Assembly (NCBI GenBank): GCA_035772785.1
Contig: JAOCPU010000005.1
Span: 496,001 to 560,000 of the forward strand
Length of the DNA: 64,000 nt
From: Phlebiopsis flavidoalba
Lineage: Eukaryota; Basidiomycota; Agaricomycetes; Polyporales; Phanerochaetaceae
Direction of reading: 5' to 3'
Below, in pieces: positions 37,394 to 49,146 of this stretch. The notes beneath the pieces are model-generated. The model saw only the letters and a list, made by a program, of their open reading frames with translations. It did no database searches and was not told the DNA's origin. Made by a program: the position numbers and the translations under genes. The first letter of the stretch is position 1. Every line of letters begins with the position of its first letter.

Positions 37394-37437
37394 TTTCTGC
37401 AGATAAGGCGCGTAGCTATGGGGTTTATCTGCAGAAA
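37394..37437. repeat. Hairpin TTTCTGCAGATAA / TTATCTGCAGAAA followed by CTAG
   Basis: Two 13-base arms at 37394-37406 and 37425-37437 are exact reverse complements around an 18-base loop. Five bases later comes CTAGT. A hairpin shortly before CTRR-T resembles a helitron 3' end, but the long loop and lack of a known 5' TC end keep this speculative. Confidence 0.4.
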
Positions 37438-38129
37438 CCCGACTAGTAATTAAATTCTTCCTCAGGCTGCTTGCGCTTTCACCACGCGCGAAACTTTTGC
37501 ATCGAAGTAGAACATAACTCTCCCAGCAAACCACAATTCGGCCTTGTTCTCAATGTTGCAAACCTCAATTCTTTGCTCAAACGTTCCCACCAATCCACGC
37601 TTGAGCCGACGCCGCCCTACCGCGACCGGAATATGCAGTGCCCAGGGAACCGCATCGACTGATTCGCGGCCATTCACTCAGTCACACAAGCCACGGCACC
37701 GAATACGTGACTAGTATGAGCGCATGTCAACGACCGCGTCTCAGGACCAGGATTCAGGCCGGTCGAGAAAACTCCTTGGAATCCTTCACAAATGCAACAC
37801 CTACACACAGTGCGAGCGTGTGTAACATAATTTGCACACCGCCCTACCCACCCTAGCGAGTATTGACAGCGATGATCTTGCTAAAAACGCTAAACTACTG
37901 TGTGGTCGGTATATCATCACCCATTATTTCGTACGCTTTGCTCTCGTGGCTTTATATTCGTTGCCGAGGGCACATCGGCCCGTCCCGTTGTGGTCACTCG
38001 GTCGGTTGCAGTTACTCGGCTTTCACGCTTTCAAGTGAATGAATGGCTACTTTGCCATGTTGTGAGTAGACATCAATGAATTGATCACCCTACCACATGC
38101 TGTCTTATCCACGCGTATTCACCAGGCTG

Positions 38130-39146
38130 GCGCCAGCAAAGACCCTGACACCCACACCACCCATCACTGACGGGCCAGGTGTAAAAGGCGTCTGGATAGC
38201 TCCTACTCCACAACTTGTCCAGGGCAAGTTGAAGGATGGGCTGAACAGGCGGGAGTAGGAATGACGATTTCGTATAGTCCGGATATTGGATGGGACAAAG
38301 AGGGGGCACGACACCGCCCATCGGGTGCACCACCAGCCGAGGGCGAGAAACTCGGCTTATGCCACCTTGCACGGCGGCGGCGATACACAGTCTTGTCCGC
38401 ACATCCCTCAAGCGGTCCCTCTGCTACTCCTCGGGGCGTCCTGCAATATGTCTCATGCATCAAACGCACCTTCAACCTCGAATATCGTCTCACGAAAGCC
38501 CCCTGCAACCGCACCCGAAAACCCCTTCCCTGCCGCGCTCCTCGACGCCCTTGTGGGCTACGCCTATCTCACCAATGACGTCGGCTTCGCGCCCGAGGAT
38601 GTCATCCTCGAAGGCGACTACCGCCGGCGCAAACCTCGCGCTCGCCCTCGTGCGCTACCTGCTCGAGTACGCCCACACCGCCGCACTGCCTCGCCCCCCG
38701 CGCGGGCTGCTCCTGCTCTCGCCGTGGGTCGACCTCAGCGTGCGCGGACACGCCCCGGACTCCTCTGTGTACACGTGCCGCGCGACGGACTTTCTCGACC
38801 CCACGACTCCCGAGTACGCCGCGCTGACACTACAGTTTGTCGGTGCGCTGGGACGCGCGGCCGGCGGACACGAACGCGTACATCTCGCCCGGCTCGGACT
38901 CGCCACACATGGGTCCCGTCAGCTTTTTCTGGCTTCCCGCGCACGCTCGTCTTTGCGGGCGGTATAGAGACGCTTCGCGACCAGATTAGAACGCTGAAAG
39001 AAAGGATGATGGAACAGTTGGGGGAGGGGATGGTCGAGTATCACGAGTTTGCGGACGCTTTTCATGACTTTGTCGTCATGCACACTCATGATTTTGAGCG
39101 CGCCGAAGCATTGAAGATCATTGCGAACTGGGTAGAGACATTATAA
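38130..39146 (+). CDS. Alpha/beta hydrolase, HSL-type esterase/lipase (fold-3)
   Basis: An esterase/lipase of the hormone-sensitive-lipase family. An upstream segment reads 'GVWIAPTPQLVQGKLK' near 38185-38235, matching the pre-core region of fungal relatives. The oxyanion-hole motif HGGG lies at about 38370-38381. 'APENPFPAALLDALVGYAYL' follows at 38510-38575, then 'GFAPEDVILEGD'. The nucleophile elbow GDSAGAN at 38614-38632 is intact only if one extra base (A at about 38620) is ignored. Next come 'GLLLLSPWVDLSV' near 38705-38745, 'TLVFAGGIETLRDQI' near 38945-38990 in the usual catalytic-acid position, and the catalytic His in 'FHDFVV' near 39060-39080. The stop is at 39146. The first coding base is not resolved and the N-terminus may lie upstream of 38.1 kb. 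It has no clear signal peptide. The substrate is unknown. Confidence 0.85.
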
Positions 39147-39340
39147 TTTGGTACGGACAGGACTTCATTCGTGCCACAGTTTGGTGACAAGTAGAATTCC
39201 GAAGACATGCGTACAAAAACAAAAACCAGTTACAATGCTACAACAACCGATCTCAGTCAAGGCAGTATAGCACAAGCAGTACAACATAAGCGCCTGAATG
39301 CGTGTCAAGAACCATTGCAAGCCATGATTATCCGAATCAC

Positions 39341-42181
39341 TCACCAGTTCAATGCTTCATAGGCGCCATCCGCAAGGAACGGTGAAATCATCGAGGAAAC
39401 CAAAGCAGAGCTGGAGCTCATGGGACTTGTCGCGCTAGTCTTCTGTGACTTGCTCGCCGACCGACTGGGAGACTGTCCACCCAAGCGATCTAGGCGCGAC
39501 TTCACCTGCTGCTAGTGGAGATTGGTCTCAGTGGAGGCCTTGTTTGCAACAATCTGGACGTTCCTGAGTGCTGCATAATCGTCGTCCTTGATCCGGATGG
39601 TCAAGTCGTTGGTCCTTAGATCTTCCGATATGTCGCTGAGAACTGCAGTGATCTCCGAGTGCAAACCATCTGCGACGTCAAAAACCGAGGGTAGGATGCT
39701 CTGACCCGAGAAGTGCCTCCTTTTGCTTGGTACCGTTCGACTAAGCCCAGACGGAAGTCCTCAAGCGCGAGGAGTATTTCCCTGACTTGGGGAAGAATCT
39801 TCTCGTTGATCATATTGGGCCAAAATTCGCCACTTGACATCACATGCCCTCTGAAAGTTGGATCAAGGAAAAGGGTGTACTGCCAGATCGTGTTGTTCTG
39901 CCATGTACTTCTTCCAATCTTGTTCGGTGATAGACTCGTCATTTCGTTCGAAATCAGAGCAGAGCAACATCCAAAGGATCACCCAGTACATCGAATTTAG
40001 GTCGTGTAGCGGGTTGTGTCTGAAGATGAGTTTGATCGCACTTCTTGACTCCTTCTTCCGTGAAGACGCCACATGTGTCGTCGTCGGAGGGTTGAGGGGG
40101 GTATTCTGCGCCGCGGGCCTTTTGTCTCGTTGTAAGTAGCCTCTTCGTATTCTTCTGGTGGGACTTCGGTGTTATCGACCTGCGGCGTATCGGCGTATAC
40201 AGATACATTCCTATGTCTACTTCCGGAGACATGAAGTAGGGGGTGCCCTGAAGAGAGCCAGATGAGACCCACGATGCGATAACAATGACAGACCACCTGC
40301 CGTGCGCGTGAAATGTTCCTGAGCTGATTCCGGACGGCGTACTCAAAATCGGTGAGCATTCCGACGCCCTCAATGACAAGAATGTTGCCAATACTGATGT
40401 CTCCGTGGATCCATCGACATCGATGTATCGCCGTCAAGCCTATGAGTTAGGTGTTAGCGACATACGATAGCATACAGTCTTATCAACACGGACCTGTCAC
40501 GACATCTTCAAGATATCGGAACACATCAGCCAGAGACGTTACTTGTGTCAGTCTTCTTCCGACTTGTTCAAATAGAGTGCGGTGGTGAATCTTCGAGTCA
40601 TATCGCACGTACTCCCTTGTCTTAGAGTCTGAAGGAGGGAAAGCACCAATAGGAGGGAGGTGTCTGGGAATATTCTTTTTGAGCGACCGGGTCCGCCATG
40701 ACCGTCATAGGGATAACCTTGATTTTGTTGAGATCCTGGCCGCGCCTTATAACAGCAAAGGTATCGTCGTCCACCAAAACAGGGACACCGTCCCGCATAT
40801 CCCGAACCTGGACATTACCGTAGTCGACCGTAGTCAACATGGCGAAATCAAGAGTCTCCGCGTTATAGGGCATCATCTTCATCTCCTACAGCTTCCGTAG
40901 CCCTGGAAGGTTTGGCAGCTCGCGTCGCAGCGTCAGCTTTCGCAGCGTCTCCGTGGATTTGCCTCATCAGCTCGCCTTCCGGAGTACGACTTGAGTCGAT
41001 CCAGCAGTCCTTCAATACCAGCGGCGCGGATAGTCCACCTTCAGTGAGCTGCTGCACCTCCCACACCCTCGTAGCGCGGCTCCTCAACTTTTCAGCACTT
41101 ACGTCCGAGATCAATCGAACAGTCCTGTAGCGCTTTCCGTTGAACTCGATGTCGTACTGGACGGGAGCCAATGGGTCACTAGGCGGGAGACCCTGGTGAT
41201 GGTATCGTCCCAGCCGAGTTGATGGCGTTTGGCAAACGCAACACGCAGGATGGACTCAATGAACAGCCTCGGGTTCTGTTGGTCTGTTGAGCACTGCACA
41301 ACCGTCAAGATCCTGAGGGCGCTCACCTGATTAATATTGAACTCGTAGGAGGCCAGGACATCCGAGCGGCTTGCAAGCCACATCCGCATGGACTGGCACT
41401 TGTTGACTGTGAGACCGTATATAAAACGACGAGCTGGGTCTTCGCGCATGATGTGAGTCATCGACCGAATCACCTTCATGGCGCTCCTGTTCCTTTGGGT
41501 GAGGACATCGTTGAAGGCGACACGTATTTGATAGGGGCTCACACAATCAAAGTCGCCGCCCGTGTCATTGCGATCGAATGCTCCTGGAATGGCAATGTCG
41601 ATCCACTGTCTTTCCCCGTCCTCCGTGTCCGAGCCGCAACCCGAGAGTCTTCCAATGCAGTCGGGTCTCGAGAGGCTACCAGTGTCGCAGGTGGAGCATC
41701 TAGGAGTACCCTCAGGGTTAGACTCGAAGACTAGTGTCGCTGCTGACGCGTTGATTCCGCTCGCCGCAATAATCGCACTGATAATCTTCGGTAACATCGC
41801 GAAAGCGTCGTCTTCGAGTTTCTGAACGTGTGGTGGATGTCTAATATTCGCCCATCCATCTTCCCGCAATACCGAGTGCGAGTAAGTTCACAGACTACTC
41901 GTTCGATGTCTATCTCTGAGCGAAGGTCGGGGAGAAAGCCGTTGGGACCAACGAAACAAGTCGTCGGCCACCGATGGAACGGCTTGCGGCACATCTAGGA
42001 ACACGCATCTTTGTGGTTGCTCTAGACCTGAACTTGTTTGAAGGGTCTTGGAAAAACCTTCAGTAACAGCCTAAGTCTGAGGGGGGGGTGAGGGGGTGAA
42101 GGCGTACTTACGTCGTGGCTGTCGTGACATGAGGAGGCGGAGCAACTTGAAAGTTGGGAAGCGGCGTCTACCATGCTCATT
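39341..42181 (-). CDS. FunK1 fungal-type protein kinase, divergent copy D
   Basis: A FunK1 kinase of a different subtype from A, B, C and E, and the least damaged. The start is tentatively the ATG at 42181 with a first intron beginning gtaagtacg near 42115. The N-terminal domain reads 'VFLDVPQAVPSVADDLF' near 41950-42000 and 'LPKIISAIIAASGINASA' near 41740-41795. A long clean exon holds 'LVFESNPEGTPRCSTCDTGS' and 'DCIGRLSG' near 41650-41735, then 'MTHIMREDPARRFIYGLTV' near 41405-41460. The N-lobe 'ATRVWEVQQL' and 'PLVLKDCWIDSSRTPEGEL' lies at about 40965-41080. The catalytic loop is 'WIHGDISIGNILV' at about 40378-40416, where the usual HRD arginine is glycine, and the metal-site motif is 'LTDFEYA' near 40340. 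The C-terminal extension carries 'SMYWVILWMLLCSDF' near 39955-40000 and ends at TGA 39341. It is probably an active gene. Confidence 0.87.
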
Positions 42182-43372
42182 TCCTTTTTACACTTCAATG
42201 AGAGCCACGGTATAGCCAAGTACTGCGTTCCTTAATTGCTAATGAGCACGGCAGTCGTGCTACATGGATGTAGGAAACGAGGACGACTGAAGCATTGACT
42301 TTGAGGGACGATACCGGACAAAAAGGTTTGTTATGCCGGATGTGCGTTTGTTTTCGCAATCAGTACCGGTATCTCTTGCGACGCGCGTGCCGGCCGGGAT
42401 TCGAACTCGTTCTTGGGTTGGTGCGCGATCAAATCATGAACTCGCACTTGCATGATCACTCGCGTGGTTCGTGCCACGTGTATCTACGTGATTCTAACTC
42501 AACACTCGCACTCGCGATTGATTTTGCTCATCTTGTTTTCACTGGGAAATTTGGTTGGAGTGGTTTTATGAAGCTCCAAACTTAATTACTATACATATGT
42601 CTAGCCTCACTATAATTTGGTCCAAAGCCCAAACAGAATAAAACCATTTGGTTAGCATAACCTAGGCTGAGATTAAATTGTTACTCACCATCACACTGTG
42701 CTTTGTGATGTGAGCTGCAAGAGCATACTCTGTGAGCCGAATACGAGTGGGGTCAGCGAAAGCGAGTTAATGGGTGACGAATCCCGGTTCGGCATAGATT
42801 AATACAGTGAGATAGACAAGGAAAGACATAGAAAGACATATACATGAGAAAGGATAGCGTAATGAATATTTGTGGTGGTACGGTATATATAAACATCGCA
42901 ATGCCAGCTCCAGTGGCGTAAACAAAGCCGAAGGCGAGTTCGGAACGATTCTACGTGGATCGCGTGGGATCAGCGTCTAACTACGTATTTTGATGCGCCC
43001 GAGTTCCAGTTCGAGTTGCGTTTTGCGAGTCGTTTATTTTTGTCCGATAAGGGCCTTCATAATTGACAAGTTAAACCTGGCTTCCAAATTCGGAAGAAGC
43101 ACCGTTTTGCATCTCCGATGATTTTTGCGCCACCAGAGCGTGTGAATCTTTTACCATTTTCATCGTCAGTGTCGCAACATTTCCTCTCAAATTCCTCTCG
43201 GATGGTGGCCTACCAGTACGCTGTTCGCATTCAAGTTGCGAAGTTTTATAATTTACGCGGCAGGGCGTGTTTGGGGGAGATCACAATGGCATAACACGTT
43301 TGCTTACTTCGGGACGCATGAGTTATGATTTATTATATACACAATAGAAGCACTCTCAGGCTTCGGAGTCGT
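42182..43372. other. Intergenic stretch, no gene recognised
   Basis: This holds the FunK1 D upstream region and the downstream region of the aspartic protease gene. The DNA is AT-rich from 42.6 to 43.35 kb. A sequence gccgggattcgaac at 42393-42406 resembles a tRNA T-arm but has no matching tRNA around it. Confidence 0.4.
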
Positions 43373-44917
43373 TTAAAAACCTAGAAGACTATTAAGCATA
43401 ATCGTTACGGGCCAGAACTCGCATTTAGGCTTACCGTTCGGCGCGAAGCCCATTCGCTTGTTGCCCAGATCCCATACGCTATAGTAGTGCTTCAAACAGA
43501 CTGGCACCGATGATGGTAAAGTCGTCCGCGTTGATGAGAGTCTGGCAGAGCGACGGCTCGCTCTTGAAAGGCCCGACGCTAAGTTCGCTGCTCGGGATTG
43601 TGAGGCTAAACTGGCTTCCACTCTGCGAGGTGAAGGCAAAGGAGATCACGGCGGGCAGAGAGGAGACCTGTGAGCAAGGTATGCCATAGGTTCCGGGGTT
43701 CACCGGAGAATGGCTGAATATTGGGCGAGATGAGGGCGTAGACGGCCTGACAAAGGGTTGTGAGGATTGGCGAAGGGAAAGCCGCATACTTAGGACGTAC
43801 CTCCGCATCCAGGCAAAGACATGTTATCCTGAGGCAAGACGATGTTACTCGTGCCACTGTCGAAGATGAAGGTGCGTGTCTGCTTCAACTGCGAGTTCGA
43901 TTTGCCGTTCACTGTGATACCCGGGGGAGTTCAGCTGCCAGAAACCCAGACGATGCGCCGGTCAGAGAAGCGAACGTGAGGCTCCCGGTGAAACTTGGAT
44001 GTGTCGATACCACCAAGCGTTAGCTGTGCACCACCGTCTGCCTCGGGGGTCAAGAGAAGGCTGAATAGGGAAGGGAGGCCTTGAGACTCGAGGCCGGCGA
44101 ACAGTCCACTCGCCACAGAGGACATGCCTGAACTAAAAATGAGTACAGTTCGTAAGCAAGCCAATCAAAGGCTCACCCTGAATACCGCTGAATGGATCGG
44201 AGCCAAAAGTAGGGGTTTGGTTCGTGATCAGGAACATGCTGACATTGGGCACAGTCGCGCCGCCCACAGTGACGGAATCCTTTGCGCTCCGGAGCGTCAA
44301 CTGCCAGTGTTACCGACAACGGGGTCGACGCCAACACCCGTACCAAAGGTAATGGTGCTACTGCGTCCGCCGTCTAACAAAGGTCGAGCTCTTCGTGGAG
44401 TCAAACTTGACTTGCTTTGCGCAGGCAAAAACGGCTTCCGGTACCACATCGCGTGCCTATACAGAGACAGGTTTGAAATAGGTTTCGTGAACTTGAAATG
44501 AATACATACTAGCAAACTCCAGGGTCGAGCTACCCGTGTCGAAAACGACGCTGATGGTTTGCGGGGGCGTTCCGACTACGACACCGTCAGATATCGGGGC
44601 AGGTACTGACATTTTCTAAAACGCTTACTGCCGAGATTACCAAACCATCTAAAACAGGGCAGGGTTGTTCATTCAGCTTCGATGTGAACCAATATCTTTA
44701 GTCACATCTGCACTCACTGCAAGTCGGTTCCGTTGAAGTAGTCCTTCAGAGGAAGGTTGATCGGGGACAGCGCCCGCGCAGGTTTGAATGTCCAGTCAGC
44801 GGGAATGCGCCGTGACTGCAAGGAGATGGTCTGAGGCTCGGCGCGTCGTGAGGTCGTCGGACTGGCAGTAGCCGACAATGCCAGCAAGAGAGTCGTAACA
44901 GTCCGTCATAGCAACAT
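43373..44917 (-). CDS. Secreted aspartic protease, peptidase family A1 (pepsin-like)
   Basis: A pepsin-type endopeptidase, probably secreted. From the ATG at 44915-44917 a hydrophobic leader 'TVTTLLLALSATASPTTS' suggests a signal peptide, followed by a propeptide. The fourth codon is TGA, so either that base is wrong or translation starts elsewhere. The first catalytic motif 'VFDTGSSTLEFA' follows 'VGTPPQTIS', with DTGSS at 44526-44540. 'STITFGTGVGVDPVVG' lies near 44310-44365. 'LPSLFSLLLTPEADGGAQL' and 'TLGGIDTSKF' fall near 44000-44080. The second catalytic motif 'FIFDSGTSNIVLPQD' has DSGTS at 43847-43861. 'DFTIIGASLFEALLYSVWDL' precedes the typical end 'NKRMGFAPNG' near 43440. Several short introns separate the exons, and a few one-base shifts are present. 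Length fits the family (about 400 residues). Both catalytic aspartates are there. Confidence 0.9.
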
Positions 44918-45241
44918 CTCGGCACGCCTGTGGAGACTAAGTGGAGAGACGCAAGTCTAATGGAACCACAACCCCGCAGAGGTTATTATATATCCTGAGT
45001 GGGCGGGAGATGCATGAGTAACCTCGACACGATACGCGTGCGCTCCACAGAAACCAATTTCCCTATGGCTCGTAGAAAGCATATATGAGCGATGCTTCGT
45101 GCATATGGGGAAGCAATGCCCGCACAGCCATGGGGGGAGTGTCGACCCTGAGTTCACACGTTTGAGTGGGCACATATGGATGAGAAGACGAGAAGCAAGC
45201 GTACCAGACGGAGCTGTTAACCATCAAACACCGTGATCCAT

Positions 45242-45268
45242 CGCGCAAGACGCGCAAGACGCGCAAGT
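45242..45268 (+). repeat. Three tandem 9-bp units (cgcgcaaga)
   Basis: Two exact copies of cgcgcaaga are followed by cgcgcaagt. This is a short simple repeat with no clear role. Confidence 0.7.
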
Positions 45269-45657
45269 GTCGTGGTGCGTGAGTTTCTCGGGTATTTAAG
45301 AAGTGAGCTTGGCAGAATGCGGCCATGCCGTGTATCCATACTCATTTCGGTCTTCTTCATGGATGATTGATCCATGGCAGGGTTTTCGTACGTGCTGGTG
45401 CTCTCAGTCGAGTAGGGAGCGAGGCGCGCCGGAGAGGAATCTCGGGTGTGAGAGTCCGTGGCCAATCGTGGGCATGCGATCGACGTAAGGGTGTCCACAA
45501 GGCATAAACGGCCCTAAGATGAAACACTCGAAATGCTCGCGCACACGCCCGTCGACTGAAACGAGTGGTTGCTGCCCACAAGGCTGTCGCACGCCGCGCT
45601 GTGCAGCAAGCTTCACGAGTGAGGCCCATGTACCCATGTCGGATATCATCGTCAGAA

Positions 45658-45670
45658 GGGGGGGGGGGGG
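45658..45670 (+). repeat. G homopolymer, 13 bases
   Basis: Thirteen consecutive G in non-coding DNA; the length is likely unreliable. Confidence 0.75.
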
Positions 45671-48600
45671 CGCGACAAGTCTACCAGTGAAAGACAAGTA
45701 CCGTTCGAGGACTGCAACCGAGATCTGTGAGTAGAGAAGTTGCTGCACGTGGAGAGATGCAATGTGGGTGAGTTTGAGTATCAATTCAGGGCCTCCCCAA
45801 GCTTGGTCGCCTGTAAGTGATAGCTAAGTGAGTTTCTTAAGCGTTCGTTTTATCGTAAAGTTGAAACACTTCCATACCTCAATCTTAGTCGTAATAAGTA
45901 CGGGCAAGGACGTCGTTGAGGTCGTGCCCCAGTGTACGGGGTCCTCGTGGCGGCCGCACAAAAAACTCTATCACGCGCAGGTAGGACCGGTGACATCCCG
46001 CGTCCCCGAAAACGCAGTCGAAACGGGACAGGCCTCGGAATATTCTCAAACGTCGGAATACTTAGGAGGTGTTCTGGTGCTACTATATTACGATGCGAAC
46101 TAAGACACAATACTGACTGCAGTGCGTAATATGTAAACCCTGGGATGGTGGCATTCGATACAGTCGCACAATGAGTCTAATAGAAGCGAAAAACATCAGG
46201 TCCGTTCTAATCACTGCGGTTTAAAAGTTCACCGTACGACGTCTTAAATCTCACTGAAGACGCAAGACAAAGACGATTCAGCTCGAGCCAAGCTAATATT
46301 CAGTAAAGTATAATTTACGCATCATTGAAGTTTTGCTCCCCTCATGGAATTTGGCTAGTAGCGCCACTTCACCAATCGTGGGCTGGAATGGAAGGAACAT
46401 TAACACTGGCGCAACCGTGCCATCAACGTTAGTCATTACGACGAGGACATGACTTTTGTAGGTGCGTTGACTCGCCGTTTTGCTCTTCTTCTTTTTGTGC
46501 ATTAAGACGGTCTTAGTAATACATAGCTAAGAGCTCTACCAAGAGTGTTGAGGATATTTGAAGGCCCGTTACACGTTGCTTGCACTGACGTTTATATGCT
46601 TAATATAATCTGTAACCATCGCAAAACAGAACATCGGATCGCTTTGTTATTTCGTGACGCTTGTGGCTCTGCAGAGAACAACGCTTGGCAGGCAGTTGAA
46701 CATTGAACCCTTCGACATATCACCGATCCTGCACATTCCAAACAGCACCAAAATGGTCACCTCGGAGCTCGAGAGGTAGCACTTGTCTCAGAAACTGCAC
46801 ACAATCGTCGTAGACGCAAATTAACACCGCGCCGGTGCAATAGGGGGCCTTGGAGCACACGCACTGCTAGGCTGCTACAAACTGCGCGCCCCTGATCCCA
46901 CCTCGAAATTGGAGGTCCGACGCGTCGACGATGACACTCCCATTGTCCCATCTGGCGCGTCAGCACCAGGTGATATGAACAATGCCCTGATGGTCAGAGC
47001 ACAGGGCCTGCCTCGAATTGTTTTTTCTTTTTTTGCGCGTATAAAAGCCAACCTAGACAAAGACGAGAAGCCCGCAAAAATCCTCTCCTGCTCCGGCCTG
47101 TTCTCTGCAGCCGCACGGGCGCGTACCGCTGAAAAACGTCGCCCGCTAGGCATGGTGGGGGATACCCGCGGTGACGACATAACCTTTGCGCGCACAGCAA
47201 ATAAGCAGAGCATCCGCGCGATCACAACCACACGGTCGAGGGACTGAAGTCTCGTGTGCCTCACAGCAGATAGCCCTCACGATAAACGAGCCGCGCCACG
47301 AACCGAGGGGCCGCCCGCCCCGCGACGCTTTTGTACGCCAGAAAAAAGCGCATACACATACGCGCCCCCCTGGGCGGATCGCAGAGATTCGCATGAGAGT
47401 GACGTAACGTGCGTACACTCTGCCCCGCCTCGAAAACCTACAAACAGGGGGCCCCACACCGCGATCAGTGGGGCGGCGCGCGCAGGTGTGTGATTCGCCC
47501 GTCCGGATCGCGCACGAAAGACGTCGTGCGGACTGTTCCCTGCTGTCTGCTGCAAAGGTTCGACGGCAATTCCAGAGGACCCTTACGGAAAACATAGTGC
47601 GTTGGAACGGTCCTCACCTCTCCTGGCATCTTCTCTACTTGTTGCGATGGAGGACAAATTGGGTTTTAGCGGACAATGGACAAGGTTCGCTCATCTTCCC
47701 ACATCCTCCCAGTGCAGGGGGGTCGCATCAAAGCGCCCACCTATGAAGAATCAAATCGGTCAGAGTGGGCACGGAAGAGGGACTCGGGGGGAAACAAAAA
47801 ACAGTCTTTTTGAGATCTTTTCATGCTAAGTTAATATTACCACAGAAGGAAAAAACATGGGGGTTTGCGAGAGGACCCAGACCAGTAAGGTGAAGTTCGA
47901 CAAGTGAGGGGCGACAAGAAGTCCCGTCCAACAGAGGGGTTTCCAACGTGAACGCAGTCCAGGATAGATTGAACACAACACAAATTTGGAGGAGAGGGAA
48001 GTTTGGGCTATAAGACAGTGAGATTCCACACGTCTGGGCGCGGACATTAAGCTTGAGATGAGGTGCGAGACTAGGCGAAAGCGATGAGAGAACAAAGCAT
48101 AGCAGATTTAAGGTAACAAGTTAGAGCAAGGGTCGAAATTGGGGGAGCGGGGAAGTCGTTGCGTGGAATGAGTTGTTGAAGGTTGTGCAAAAATTAGGGG
48201 GAGGAATGATTTGTACAGTGCGATTGCAGCAATGAGGTGGACCTTGGAAATTTGCCCAATGAGAGAAAATAAATAATAAACGGACGAGAGGTTTAGCTCC
48301 CGAAAAACTGACAAAAGAGTGGATGCGTGCACGTACCATATAATGATGCAGATGTTTACATATGCGGGGGGGGGGGATGGAATTGCATGCAAGGTCGAGG
48401 ACGAGTCGTTGAAAAATGTGGTGGGACAGTGTAGAACGAGTTGTCTAGTTTGGGAGGCAAAACTAGTCGGATACCACTGTCAGGTAACAACTCCACGGAA
48501 AAAAAAACCGAAGACGGGTGGTCGCTTATCCAAACATTTCCCAAGGCCCCGGCCGGACCCGCAGGGTACCAGGCTTTTGTAAAGAAAGGCCGGCCGGATG

Positions 48601-49146
48601 GGCGGCACGTACGTCTTAGGGTGTGAGGAAGCATCCTCAGTGGTCTCCAGAAGATTCGTGAGAGAGTGTGATAAAAACGGGACGGGCAATGGGGAAGCGT
48701 CGAGAGGTGGACGACATAGGGGGAAAGGTTTGGCCTATCGAAAAGGCAGGGGTGAGAAGGAGGGGGGGAAAACAGGGCGAAGCGTATGGTTATGTATCTT
48801 GGAGTGATAGTGGTTTTGCTCAGCGTGCTCCGAGTTTGAGTGTGGGCATGAACGTCTGCCGGGCCTGGCCAGCACCACTCGGGGCTCTGCTGCTCAACGG
48901 TCTGCTTATGTGCTATTGATACTGGCCATAGAAATGAAGGAAAAAGTAGGGTCTGAAGCAAGATGAGGGGGAAGAGATTCAATCTATGTGCTGCTGCTGC
49001 TGCTGGGGGAGTTGGGAGACTGCTGGCGCGGCACGAGCTGTGCTTGCTCATGGGGTATTCACTGGAGGCTCGTAGAAATCGGCGGGCGGTGTGGGGCCCT
49101 GAGCCAGAGACATGTTTACGTCTGCGGAAAATTGAACGCGTGCAGA

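Larger units (their letters stand above)
34881..38129. other. Intergenic stretch, no gene recognised
   Basis: The part to about 35.7 kb may include the promoter and an unresolved first exon of the ABC transporter gene. On the minus strand at 35930-36160 an open segment ends in a good donor (ggtaagag), so a small unidentified gene is possible, but no motif supports it. AT-rich DNA with no clear gene fills 36.4-37.9 kb. Confidence 0.35.
44918..49146. other. Gene-poor stretch
   Basis: This begins with the protease promoter. No conserved protein is recognised across 4.2 kb. GC-rich DNA at 46.9-47.6 kb is open on both strands. From 47.8 to 49.1 kb the plus strand is G/A-rich (so pyrimidine-rich on minus) with long low-complexity open frames; this is probably the 3' untranslated region of the HMG-box gene that ends at 49147. 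Confidence 0.4.

Noticed and set aside
42391..42406. gccgggattcgaac, resembling the T-arm of a minus-strand tRNA
   Set aside because: The flanking stem pairs poorly and no acceptor, D-arm or anticodon arm fits around it.
46875..47595. Open frames on both strands in GC-rich DNA
   Set aside because: Simultaneous openness on both strands with Arg-rich products is a composition effect; no motif was found.
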